A DNA stretch of 64,000 nucleotides from contig JAUZTG010000013.1 in the NCBI GenBank assembly GCA_030734395.1, positions 186,001 through 250,000 of the forward strand, given 5' to 3'. The DNA is from Sarocladium kiliense. Taxonomy: Eukaryota; Ascomycota; Sordariomycetes; Hypocreales; Sarocladiaceae. The position numbers and the translations under genes are program-made. The notes under the pieces are model-generated. The model saw only the letters and a program-made list of their open reading frames with translations, was not told the DNA's origin and did not search any database. Below, in pieces: positions 10,379-21,361 of the stretch (the first letter of the stretch is position 1; each line of letters opens with the position of its first letter).

Positions 10379-10774
10379 ATGTCAACTGCAGGATATGTCT
10401 TCGGCAAGTCACAAAGGTCCGGTGCACCGACCAAACCTGTCAATTTTCTTCAAACACACAAGTACGAAGCCCGCTATAATATCTTCTGGCGCTTCATAGC
10501 CCGCTTGCTTGACGCCGAGAAGGGTGACGAAGCAGTCCGGGTTTTTAAGATAATAAAGGAGCCACTGTTCGATATTTTGGGACCTACACACCAATAGCTA
10601 ATCATGCATTACCTAAGCGAGGTCTCGGGTAACTTAGAAATTATAGAGAGTCTAGAAGACAGGCTATCAAAGTAGCTGCTATTTAGATACCGATTTCGCT
10701 ATAATATAGAGCTAGCCTGGGAGATGGAGTTTCCTGAGAAGGCCTTAAAAGTATACCGCTATTATAATAAATAA
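10379..10774 (+). pseudogene. Decayed reading frame of unknown family, two in-frame TAG stops
   Basis: From an ATG the frame reads 72 codons to TAG (10595), then continues in the same frame with protein-like text (LIMHYLSEVSGNLEII...) to a second TAG (10673), and again (LLFRYRFRYNIELAWEMEF...) to TAA at 10772. The three pieces are together about 130 codons without a frameshift and share charged, helical composition, so this looks like one former coding sequence. Both internal stops are TAG, derivable from CAG by a single C-to-T change, and the 3' part is AT-rich, as expected of RIP or similar decay. I do not recognise the family. It may be the remnant of a repeated or mobile gene. No function is proposed. 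Confidence 0.45.
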
Positions 10775-12031
10775 AACATAATTTAAAATTACTAAAAGTA
10801 ACTTTATTTCCAATGAGTAACAAAAAGTTCAAGAGAACTAAAAGTAGAATAGCGCATGGATGCCTATGCTCGGCAGGCTTCCGTTGCGTAGCTCGGTCTC
10901 CACAGCATTGTCAGCCGGTGGTAAAGCGGCGGCAGATCGCGTCAAACGCTCTAACCATATATGGACTGAACGCAGGGTCGCCTGTTTGTCGCTTCAAGTG
11001 GGATGCCCGATGATTCATGCTGTCCGTGCTGCTGCCGCTGCTGGGTAATAAGGTTCTGACGTGCAGACAAGACAACCAACCGCCCGGCACGTTTCTTTCC
11101 GGATTGAGTACTCTGTGTCTTACACCTCGATTCGGCACTGGAGTCCTGCGATCCGTTGTCTATGGTGCTCAGAAGACATGCCAAATATACATAGGGAACA
11201 GCCTGCGATTGTCCCTCCCTAAGAGCAACATCTTAGTAGAAAGCCAGCCGTTCCAGACCCCTCGATGCAACCTCGACAAGGCAAATTAAAGTGCCTTAGA
11301 TAATCTTGACAAAGCCAGGAGCGGTCAGTCTGCGCTTCAACGCGCGTCGGTGGATCCCGGAACTTCTCTTGCGCAATCGATGCTGTTCCGTCTTTCCGAT
11401 AGAGAACCCCACTGGATGGACCCCTTTTGTGGCAAACGAGGGGTTCAACGATTGGGGATCGTATTGCATCATTGCCATGGCTTGTGAGGCAAAGACAAGG
11501 GATCGACAATTTGATGATGGGCTTATGAATTTTGAAGGATGATCATGTTGTCTATCGCTATCAGTCCATGTTCCTGTTGCTGTGGTTCAAGGTGTGCCGA
11601 ATGGATGCAAGAGCGTGGTCACGTTAATGAGGCTCATCGTACCGTCCTAGTTTCGAACATAGGCTCTTCACTGCATTTCAAGACCTCTCGATATATACAC
11701 GGCAACATGCCACTATAGCGTACAATGTAAAGCCCATCAGTTCTCCATAAATGCTATTTTTCCTTCGACCATGCCAATCTATGTTATGGGAATGACGGGG
11801 AAATCCGCAAATGATTTGTTGTAAACGACAAAAGGCCACGCAATTCCAGCACTAAAACGCCAGTTCCCTTCCATTCTCTCCCTATGCAGTTGTGTCTTGG
11901 TGTGAATCAGAAACCCGGAAAATGCCATGGTTGTTGTGTTGCATGCTTGCGCCGCGTGTCTTTGATAGTTTTGTGCTCCCTCATCCGCTGTGTCGCTTCT
12001 CCGTGACTCCAATCATCGCCGGTCAGTGGCA
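10775..12031. other. Intergenic region, AT-rich at its left end
   Basis: The first 60 nt are strongly AT-rich and continue the decay seen in the pseudogene. The rest is of normal composition with no supported gene. The last part should contain the 3' UTR of the flavoprotein gene. Confidence 0.5.
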
Positions 12032-13885
12032 TTACCACGTCTCAGCAATGTACTGTCCGGCCTCCTTCTTGAGTTCCCAGAAGTTTCGGGCCTCGTCCCG
12101 GTCCAAGTTGCCCTTCTCCATGGCCACATCGATCAATGCCTCCTCGACGCCCTCGCCCATGCCCTTGGAGCTTCCGCAGACAAAGACTCGGCCATCGACA
12201 GCGTTAACGATGTACCAGACGAGGTCGGCCTGATTGCGAACCTCCTCCTGCACATACCGGCCTTCGCCGCGCCGACTCTGTACCACCCGCTTCACCTCAT
12301 CCTCGTGCACACCCCACTCGCCACTGTAGATCTCGTCCACGAGTGAGTCGCGCACACCCTGCAGCACCCACACCTTGTTGGCGCAGTTGGCTTGCTTCAG
12401 ACGACGCTGAACGAAGCCTCGGAAGGGTGCGATGCCGACGCCTGCACCGATCAGCAGCATAGGGCCGTCGGTGTTGAATTGCTTCGCCAGAGGGTTGGCC
12501 ATCAGGCCCTTGAACATGGGAATGTAGAACTCGGGCTCCTTCTCTCCGGCAGCCTTGGCCGCCAGGAACTTGCGAGCCTGACGCTCGAAGAATCCAGAGC
12601 CAACGCCGGTGCGGCAGCCACGCTCCCAGTCGTCAGTCTCGTGCACCGTCACAGCGATCTCAACGAGCCTGTGACGCTTGTGATCTCGCAGCTGGTACGA
12701 CTCGTGAGGGTCGTTTGACAAAGAATAGAAGCGAGGCATCAATGGCTGCAAAACAGAGAGCAGTGCATCCATCGGGGGGTGGGCGCTCGGGAAGGCGTGC
12801 AGGAGTTGGGAGACAGAGATGTGAGGACCGGTACGAATGTCGCAGAAGACACCCTGGCCCTCGGCTGAACAAAGATACATGAGGACCTTCTTCTCGTTCT
12901 CGTCCGTAGCGTGCTCAGCCATGACACGCAGCATAGCCTTGGTAGGCGGGTATGACTGGAGATCGGTGCACCACGTAAGGATGTCCCGCCTTGTGGTAAC
13001 GAGCTCGCGAGGCTTATCATCTCCCCACACCGTTGGCCAGCGGCCCGACTTTGTCTTGAGCAAGACGGGCTTGTCGCGCAGGAAGCGAGGGACGAGCAAA
13101 AGATCTAGCACATCTTCAACGTTCCTTTCGCAGTTGGGAGCCATAACGCCAATGGCGCCTCCAACTTTGAACTCGGAATCCTCTTCGTGCGGGTAATCGG
13201 TGATGTCAATGTCGAAGTGGTACGTCCGTTTCTCGGCACCCGGGCGCGTCAACTCGCGGGTGTTATCGATACGAGCTGGGAACACATGGAATGGAGGGTG
13301 AGGCTGGACGAATCTTGGAGGCTGGATTGATGTATCGACTGTCCCAGTGTCGCGAGTGCTGGCCTTCTTGACCAACGATGGTGGTGAGGGATCGCGGTGT
13401 TGTGAGCTGAGCGAGATGGCAGAATCTGTTGGTGAGGCTGGGATGTCACTCGATCTTGGGACAGTCTGGAGCATGACAATTTGCTCAGGAAGCTCGGTGA
13501 CCTTGGTCAAGACATTGGGGATCTCGCCAATCTTGAGCTCAAGAGACCGGAAGGCGTCGTTGTTCGGCAGAGGAACCTTCTCGTATTGTGTACCCTCGCC
13601 CCGTTGCGAACCACCCATGCGGCAGCAACCACCTCCGCAGCATCTGCTGACGAACTCTGTAGTTGTCTCACCAGTGATGCGTCGAATATCGCTGGCGTTC
13701 TGGGCAATAAGGCGGGTAGATGCACGCCTGTGGCGCTGTGCGGCCGGAACCGGGACAGGCTCTTCAGTGTCATCGGAATCGGTCGAGTATGTGAGTGAAG
13801 GTGCGATCGAGGGGGCCTCGGGTTCTGTGGGGATGCAATCGGCAGTGGAGGCCACAATGCCGTGGATTGGAGCTGTGTCGGCCAT
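12032..13885 (-). CDS. FMN-less P450-reductase-like flavoprotein (FAD/NADPH domains)
   Basis: A single exon of 617 residues with the FAD- and NADPH-binding halves of the cytochrome P450 reductase/sulfite reductase flavoprotein family. Visible motifs are RFYS (385-388, FAD binding), GVGSGFF (about 427-433), GAGVGIAPFRG (480-490, NADPH ribose/pyrophosphate), CGSSKGMG (570-577) and a terminal Trp617 where family members stack an aromatic residue on the flavin. No flavodoxin (FMN) domain precedes them. Instead there are about 195 residues of low-complexity sequence with an unusual Cys cluster CCGGGCC at 82-88. Electrons from NADPH presumably reach FAD and then an external FMN protein or acceptor. 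The reading frame stays open 145 codons upstream of the chosen ATG, but that part is low-complexity; the ATG (GTTCAAGATGGCC) has a good context. A P450 lies about 5 kb away. Confidence 0.8.
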   Translation of the reverse strand: MADTAPIHGIVASTADCIPTEPEAPSIAPSLTYSTDSDDTEEPVPVPAAQRHRRASTRLIAQNASDIRRITGETTTEFVSRCCGGGCCRMGGSQRGEGTQYEKVPLPNNDAFRSLELKIGEIPNVLTKVTELPEQIVMLQTVPRSSDIPASPTDSAISLSSQHRDPSPPSLVKKASTRDTGTVDTSIQPPRFVQPHPPFHVFPARIDNTRELTRPGAEKRTYHFDIDITDYPHEEDSEFKVGGAIGVMAPNCERNVEDVLDLLLVPRFLRDKPVLLKTKSGRWPTVWGDDKPRELVTTRRDILTWCTDLQSYPPTKAMLRVMAEHATDENEKKVLMYLCSAEGQGVFCDIRTGPHISVSQLLHAFPSAHPPMDALLSVLQPLMPRFYSLSNDPHESYQLRDHKRHRLVEIAVTVHETDDWERGCRTGVGSGFFERQARKFLAAKAAGEKEPEFYIPMFKGLMANPLAKQFNTDGPMLLIGAGVGIAPFRGFVQRRLKQANCANKVWVLQGVRDSLVDEIYSGEWGVHEDEVKRVVQSRRGEGRYVQEEVRNQADLVWYIVNAVDGRVFVCGSSKGMGEGVEEALIDVAMEKGNLDRDEARNFWELKKEAGQYIAETW

Positions 13886-15169
13886 CTTGAACACGCGTTG
13901 GGGAGGGATTCGCGTGTTGAGGGCTCGACGAGAGTGAAGAAGATGAAGCTGCTGTGGTTGTGGTGGTCTCGGCCGCAACAGTGGTGAGGGAAAGAGAATT
14001 TGGGGAGCGCGGGGGGTCGTGGCCACTGGCGTAAAGTGGTGGTGGCTGGCTCCGAGTTGCGGTAGTAGTGGGACACGAGTCGGGTAGCAGCGGTGTCGGA
14101 TCAGCGAGGTGCAATGCTTGGAAGCCCACGCGTGATGTTGGCGATGATGATGATGAGCTTGAATAATTGAAAAGACGCGTAAAGGAAGGGCAGAAGAAGA
14201 CGTCAGGGTAAAATGATGGCTCGTGGTTATGGAGAGAGGGAAAGGAGTGCCGGCGTCGAGCAGGAGGCGCATGGGCGAGGCCGGTGTTAGATAAAAAGGA
14301 AAAAAAGTTGGGCAGTGCACTCCAGTGGCAGGTCAGTAGCCGTATCTCGGCCCAGGGCTCGGGAAACAGTAGCACATGCGCTGGAGTAGCCCTGCCACAG
14401 TGCGCTGGCTGCTCCTTGTTCGGCGACCGCCCAGGCGGGTCGGGGTGTGCAGTCCCACTGCAGGACAGGCGCTTTACCGCAAAGATGAGGAGGCTTGAGA
14501 TTGCGGCTTGGGAGGGGTGTGTGCACCGTGCGTGCGTGGTGAGAGATTGATAAGATGAGGATGGGCTGGGGGTGGGATGCCGACGGAATGTCTAAGCTGA
14601 AATTCCACCATTCCTTGATTGAGAAGAGAGATGGGAAATAAGGAGGGAGAGAAAGGAGGAGAGCAGTCGAGATTCAACCATCGGCCTGCGCGAGAATAGT
14701 CGTGGCGAATCCCAGCAGACGTCAATACAGGATCGTGATGATGATCTAATGGTTGGCATTCCCACAATTGGCACACTGTGCTTATTAGTCAACTGTAGGT
14801 ACTCCATCGCGCGCGCGCGGCAGCAGGATGCATAGACGCTGACTGGCACACTCGACACCGTACAAACCCTAAATTTTGTTGGACTCGTAACAGGTGCACC
14901 AAGCGCGTTTACAGTTTCCCTTTCGCTCACCCCCTTACTCAGCCGTCCCCAACCGCAAGTTCAATCAACAAGGCACGAACACGGTCCAGGAAGAAACAAA
15001 CCAGCAGTGCCATGTTTCCAAACTGGTGTGTGTACCGTGTCTCCCGTATTCGCAATTGACAGGACACCCCCTCCGATTTCCACCGATGCAGATCCCTGCT
15101 TGGGGCTCATCTGATAAAACCGCACACAGTGCCGATTACGCTAGGCCGGCTTTTCGTCAATCAACCACT
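13886..15169. other. Upstream region of the flavoprotein gene
   Basis: No gene supported. The first 435 nt are an open low-complexity frame that reads into the flavoprotein but is more likely 5' UTR. An AACCCTAAA motif lies near 14866-14874. The right end should hold the 3' UTR of the PQ-loop gene. Confidence 0.5.
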
Positions 15170-16246
15170 TCACACAGTTCTCCCTGATCCAGACGTCGTG
15201 ACCCTGCGCAACCTCACATCGTTGTCATCCTCGCCCGAGGACGCCGTCCGGAACACCGAAGTTGATGATGGCATCTCATGCAACGCAACCCCATCACTTC
15301 GTTGCTGCTCCGAACCGTCTCCGATGCCACCCTCGGTTCGGCTGCTGTTGCTCGGTTCGGCCTCACCATCCTGCCTCGCCTTTCGCAGCCACGGGATGAA
15401 ATTGTAGTACCCTCCACATGCAAATACGCCTATCCAGAGCACCAGCTCTGTCCCATAGATCACCATGCCTAGTATGTCAAGCTTGGGTTGGAAAACTACC
15501 GACACGAGAGAGAACACGTCACCCAACGCGTCGATGCCCACAAACGTAAAGGAGATGCCCCTGACTGTGCGGTGTACCCAGATATCCCAGTAGTGTCGGA
15601 GTACGCCTGCTGCAAGGAGGGCCGCGGAGAGCACGGCCATGACTGTCATGGGCCATTCAACGCCTCGACGTTTAAGCACGCCCAAGCCAACGATCAGGCC
15701 AGCTTGGATGCCACCCATGGTCAGCACAATGGGTGTCAGCGCAAGCAGACTGCGAGTCACGCTCCAATTCTGCACACACTCAAAGCATTAGCCCTGATCC
15801 TTCCCGACTCGTGTCTCTGCGTCTTGTTGTCTTACCCTCTGGTAGTAATAGCACTGGGTCCATGTCACCAAGCTCAACAGCGTCAGGATCTGGGGTTGCA
15901 CACGCAAGGCGATGTTGAACTCCTCGACAATATTGTACACCCCGAGTGGCACACCAGCCCAGGCCCAGAGCATCATCATGGATGACTGGAGCCCAATGGC
16001 ATGGTGCCGACGGTAGTTGACAATGATCTGGGGTATAAGCTATTGTGCAACTTAGTGATGTATGCTCAGAGCACTATGCACGGAGAAGCCCCAGTCGTGG
16101 CAGGTTTTTTTCCACACGAACCTGGATTGACCAGCAAACCTGTGGATGCAAGTCAGTCACACTTGACACATTGCTGATCGGTCGACAATGCATGCACTTA
16201 CTGCTCCCAGTGTACCAAGAACATTGGCTGCCTGTGGCACATCCAT
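15170..16246 (-). CDS. PQ-loop repeat membrane protein with an 18-nt microexon
   Basis: Four exons (16246-16202, 16139-16122, 16039-15836, 15769-15170) give 288 residues. The first exon encodes MDVPQAANVLGTLGA. An 18-nt microexon encodes VCWSIQ; without it the conserved join GAVCWSIQLIPQIIVNYRRH cannot be made. LIPQ is the first PQ motif, in the loop between two helices. The rest has about six to seven hydrophobic segments (LWAWAGVPLGVYNI, ILTLLSLVTW, GIQAGLIVGLGVL and others) and a polar serine-rich C-tail of about 55 residues. The family includes lysosomal/vacuolar amino-acid transporters (cystinosin, Ypq) and SWEETs. This protein belongs to a fungal branch of unknown substrate, probably in vacuolar or other endomembranes. 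Confidence 0.8.
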
Positions 16247-19200
16247 TCTCGGACGCCTTGTGCCTGAGTTGGGGGTGTGTAGGCGGGAAATGGTGTCGAT
16301 GCGCTTAGACGGAGATGTTTGCTCTCTGTCCTCCCTTCGGTTTTCCACGCACTGTTTACACACTGTGGTCTAGGCTCCACCACAGCTCGCCACGGGGGAA
16401 AACTCCCGGCCACTCAACGCCACAGCTCAGGCCACCCCCAAAACCACCTCATGATCCTCATCCATTACCTCACCACCTCACCGTGGCACCACCAACTCAG
16501 TTGGATCCTTGCCTGGCTACCAGACACACGGGTTGGGTCATGTGCATGCGGATCGGTTTGAGTCGGTAATCTCGGGGAAGGTTGTTTACTCTCCGTTCCT
16601 TGAACAGGCTATCAAACTGTAATATGGTACTGTACTAAGCGCACGACTGGGTCAGCTTCCGACGTTCGCCGAGGACCGCTACATGGGCACTCGGTCGCGT
16701 CCAGTCCATTACGCACTGTACTGGCATCGTCCACCGTCCCCTCCGAGACCGCCTGCCAGAGTTTCTCCTCGGACTGCCGCCGGAGAATGCATCGCCAGCT
16801 CACACTGACATCTTGCAGCGGGAGAGGAAAAGTGCGCAATCTGAGCCATGCAAGGCCACATCACCAAAAGGTTGGCAGCTAACCATCATGCTGGGAACGT
16901 CAGGGGGGGGCGTGTTTCTGGTGGCTCACTCTCAACACCGCCCCCTGGCCGCCCTTTTTTCCATTACGAGAAGGGGAATGCAGAGATTATCTGATCCATC
17001 TCATCTCATCTTATCAATCCATCTAATCTCGCACAAAGCTTGTCTTAGCCACCCACCCGACCCCAACATTTTGTCTCGGCCGCCGATGTCGGGAGCTTGC
17101 TTCTGCCTCGGACAAGCGTACCTGGGTACCGTATTTATGAGTTGCCCCGAGGAGTAGCCTACGGCTCCAGGGGTTGGAATGGCTGGGAGGTGTGTTGGGA
17201 AACTTTGATGCCTCACCGATTGGGCGGTCAGCAGCTGAGCTGACATCGTATTAATGTTGCAGACCAGTGCTAACTGAGTTGCAATCTAGTCGCAGTCCGC
17301 AATGCCACGCTACCCAGTATGAATTCTAGTAATTGATTTCCGATACTTTCGTTGAATTTTGTTCCCGAGATGTGACCGTTGCTCACTTACCCTGTGTCCT
17401 TTACCTCTCACACATACTCTCTTGTGAGCGCTTAAGTACCTGAATAAGTTGACCAAACCTTGTTGCACCACGTAAGAGCATTTATAGAATTCTTCCAATT
17501 TGCGACTCGCAGTAGTCTGTCGCTCGAGTTCAACGGCCAAAATGTGGTCGAGGGGAATGCCGGCACTGTAGGGTAGGCACGCTGAATCAGCGTGCAGGCA
17601 TTGAGTCACGTGAGTCAAAATACGTGTGAGGTATCTAATCACTCTGGAGTAGTACAGAAACACTATCTGGTATCGATTACATCGTCTAAGGTGGTCGGAC
17701 CTCCTGTACACGAACGAGATAAGGGCTTGTCAACTGGTTGGTGGTGAAAGGGTTGCTGTTCGGGTAACCTACCAGGAGCATGAAACACACGCACACTTCG
17801 GCAACAGAAAACAAGCTTCCCACCAAGCATATAGACTAATCGGGTGCCGGACGGATGAGACAGGCAAGAAGAAGGGCCGAGCCCCAGCGTGAAGCAATGT
17901 GAGGTTGACAGCGTTAAGCCAGCCCTCAGAGTGAATGGCCATGTGCTCGCCCGCGATGCAGCACGTCACGGATGTTTCTAGACCCGGCTGGGCGATGAGG
18001 CACGGATGCCGAGATCTACGAGACACGCGCTGCTGATCTTCAAGGAAACAAAATGACGGCGGATTTGGCAGCGTCAGTCGTTCCCAGAGGCGCCATTGTT
18101 TGGGCTTACCGGTGATATGGTGCAAAAGAGGTTTAGTGGAGGGCGGGGGAGCTGCAGTAGGGCGATGGAAGCCCAAGATTCCGAAATATTGTTCTGTAGA
18201 ACGAGGCATTAGCGAGACGCTGATTGGTCGGACGTTTTGCAATATTGGTTGACTGCAGGTGAAGCGAGATAGGGGCCTTGGGATGACTTCTTCTATCTCT
18301 AACGGGTATGGGAAAGCCAACACGATATTTTCAAGAAATCTGGAGCCCGCAGTGGAAGAACAAGAACAGCCGTGTGCAGTGATCTGGCCTGACCATAGCT
18401 TGTTACACGATGTCACGGGGCCTGACACATGGCACGTTGCGGGAAAGGGGCAGGAGCTCAGGACTCATCGCGGAAGGAGATTCTGTCTCGCACATGCCCG
18501 AGTCAAAAAATTGCACGACACATCACAATTTCTTCCCAATAACTAAAGCGCTACATCCCACTAACGCATCACCCTTCGAGAGCCAAATGACTCTGAAAGT
18601 GCCCGCCATCATGCCTCCGCTGTCAGCTCGCCCCTCTCTAGGGCCGTGCTAAGACCCCGGAGCTGCCACCTCCCGAGAGTCGCTCCCGTTTCAGACGGCT
18701 TTCGGCATCCTGCTTCTACTCTTTTGCGTATAGCATGCGCTCCTTGGGCCCTAGCATGGCCAATGGAGTGGCCAGGATCGTACAGGCCCTTGCTCCTTCG
18801 CGACCTGCTCTGTGTGCTGGTCGCTGCACCGTTCGCTTGAGCGCGGGCGTCGTGATGCCGGTGAGATCGGACGGCCGGCGGTGCGCCTGAGCGTAGTGGT
18901 GCCGCTTGACGGGTCGACATTGGCATCTGGTCGCTGGTTCTGATGACGAGAACTAGTGTCTCCTGCCATTGAATAGTAGCTCTTATTTATCGATCTTCCG
19001 TCGCGTGCACATCTTGGTCGCTTCCTCTGCTGCCAGACTGGACCTTGTTCTTCCTCTAACTCCTCGTGTTTTGGACGCCCAAAAGGGGACTCTAAGCGAC
19101 CAGGCCGCAAAACACTGCACAGAGTCGCGACAAGTCGTCCTTATTGTTTTCTCCTTAGCAGCGGTGCCAGCATTCCCTTCATTTGCAACGCGCTTGATGA

Positions 19201-19266
19201 CTGTCGCCGTCCTTTGATAGGAGGTTTCTGACTTTCGTGTAACCTTCACAACCACCACAGCTCACC
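16247..19266. other. 3-kb region between the divergent PQ-loop and P450 genes
   Basis: Reading frames up to 219 codons occur on the minus strand (17769-18428), but their products are Pro/Ser/Cys-rich with no domain, signal or conserved motif, so no gene is called. The region must hold the promoters of both flanking genes. Confidence 0.5.
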
Positions 19267-20882
19267 ATGGACAACCAATCGACTCTCGCCTCAGCTGCCA
19301 CTCACTCAGAACACGACTACACGTTCCTGTCAATATTAACGACAAGAAGTCGAGCCACGTACTATTTCACCGTCGCGGCAATCCTCTTCGTCGCATTCCT
19401 TCTGCGTACCAACAACCGGGGCAAGATCGATGCTCCTTTCTACAAGGCATCGCTCACAAAGTGGCTTTTCGATGCCGAGAACCTCATCAAAGACAGCTAT
19501 GCCAAGTTCCAGGACAATGTCTATCAGATCAAAGCCACTGAAGGCATTCAGACCTTGATTCCTGTAAAGCTCATCGGCGAAATCAAAGGCCTTCCGGACA
19601 ATGTTCTCAGCCAACCGGATGCCATTGCTGAGGTTAGCCCCCAACCCCGAAGGCCCTCCTTGCGCACTCTTACTGATGCTTCCTACAGGCCATGCAAACA
19701 AAGTACACCAAGTTCAGTCCGGGTCACAACAGTGACATGCTGGCGCTACTCGTGCGTACACGCCTTACCCAAAACCTTGCCCGCCTCATTCCCCGGCTCA
19801 AAGGCGAGTTGGAGCGCATCGCCGCCGCCGAGTTCCCCGAATGCGAGGACTGGACGCCCGTCAAGTTCCAGCCGTTTAGTCTGCGTGCTATTGCCCGTCT
19901 CAGCGGCCGGGCTTTTGTCGGCCCTGACATCAGCCGATCCGAAGAGTGGATGAAGACAAGCATAGAGTATGCCATTACTGTCTTCATGGCTTGTGTGAAG
20001 CTGCAATTCTTCCCTGAATGGGCCCGTCCAGTGGTACAGTACTTCGTGTCCGATCTGTACAAGTTGCGAAGTGAGGTAAAGAAGGTTAAGGGGATGCTGA
20101 AGCCGGTGTTGGAGGAGCGCTTACAGCTCAGGAAGTTGGGTGTCCCAGCGGAGGAGCGGCCAGATGACGTTACTGAATGGTTGCTCGACGGTCTGCCTGA
20201 TGATGAGAAGGACGATCTGCAGGTCCATGCTGAGCTGCAGCTTATCCTTGCTGCCGCATCCATTCATACCACCAATAACCTTGTCTGCGAGTGCATACTG
20301 GATCTCGCCGCACATCCTGAGGCGCAAGAGGAACTCCGCCAGGAAGCGTACAAAATCCTTGAGGAAGAAGGCGGCTGGGCACATAAGGAGTCCATGGCCA
20401 GGTTAAAGAAGCTGGACAGTTTCATGCGCGAGGTGCAACGCCTGCGTGGCAACATCACATCCTTTATTCGCAAGGTCGTCAAGCCCATTACGCTCTCGGA
20501 TGGCACGCACCTCCCACCCGGCACCAAGGTCCTTGCCGCGCAGGCAGGGATCTCTCGCGACGAGCGGTACTTCAAGAACCCAGAGGAGTTTGATGCTTTG
20601 CGATTTTATCACATGCGGCAAGAGAGCGAGGAGGCCTCAAATAGGTGGCAGTTCACATCCTTGAGCGATACGAACATCAATTTCGGAGCAGGCAGGCATG
20701 CTTGTCCGGGAAGATTCTTCGCTAGCAACGAGGTTAAGACGGTGCTTGCTTACTTCCTGATTAACTACGACCTTCGGTTGAAGCCAGGCACTGAGAGGCC
20801 GATGCCCATGGCTATGGTCATGACGAAGGCGCCGAATCCCAATACCGAAGTTGAGTTCCGGAGGAGATCGCCGGCGATCTAG
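19267..20882 (+). CDS. Cytochrome P450 monooxygenase
   Basis: Two exons (19267-19632 and 19689-20882) give 519 residues. The 56-nt intron is GTTAGC...TACAG, phase 0. Residues about 32-48 form a membrane anchor (YYFTVAAILFVAFLL), as in microsomal class II P450s. The I-helix oxygen-binding segment is AAASIHTTNN (about 310-319), the K-helix ExxR is Glu370/Arg373 (REVQRLRG), and the haem loop FGAGRHACPGRFFA carries the thiolate ligand Cys461. The I-helix has Ile-His where many P450s have Gly-x-Asp/Glu, as in the ent-kaurene-oxidase-like and related fungal families that share this haem signature. It oxidises an unknown lipophilic substrate using NADPH-P450 reductase. No terpene synthase or PKS is nearby in the window. 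Confidence 0.88.
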
Positions 20883-21361
20883 AGTATACATATATAAACA
20901 CGGCTGTGGGAGATCACAATAGATCCGGAAGATGCACCGGACGATTTGCATGAAACCTAGGACAATTGGGAACTTCTTTTCACGGCGTTCTGGACATTAC
21001 CACACAGTACGGGTTATTTGAGGCGCCTCAAAATTAGATAGTGCATTAGCATCAATGCATCACAAAGCGTATCATAATAAATGGCATTTAGCACATCACC
21101 ACAGTTCTGATGTAGGCATGTTCAACGCAATATGTAGTCAAATTCAATCAAAAAGCGCCTGTGGCAGAGTGATGGTATACATCAAAATCGCAGCCCCATA
21201 TCCTGCTTTCCGGAACGCCAAATTTCCCTTTCGCCGTAGCATATAGTTGCGGTTGATCGAGAGATGCTAAGTGGTTCTAACATCCTTCCATCCCAACATA
21301 CAAGAACATGTTTGTCTTTCGTATTTTACCATTGCTTCCCCAGACAGCTACAAAAGGCTGC
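20883..21361. other. Convergent 3' flanks of P450 and fibrillarin genes
   Basis: AT-richer spacer with no coding potential; it should contain both 3' UTRs. Confidence 0.6.

Noticed and set aside
13347..13937. 196-codon plus-strand frame
   Set aside because: Antisense to the N-terminal low-complexity part of the flavoprotein gene.
13886..14320. Upstream extension of the flavoprotein frame by 145 codons
   Set aside because: The translation is His/Ser/Pro-rich low-complexity with no targeting signal, and the downstream ATG has a good start context; treated as 5' UTR.
17769..18428. 219-codon minus-strand frame in the P450 upstream region
   Set aside because: No motif, signal or transmembrane pattern; composition resembles translated non-coding DNA.
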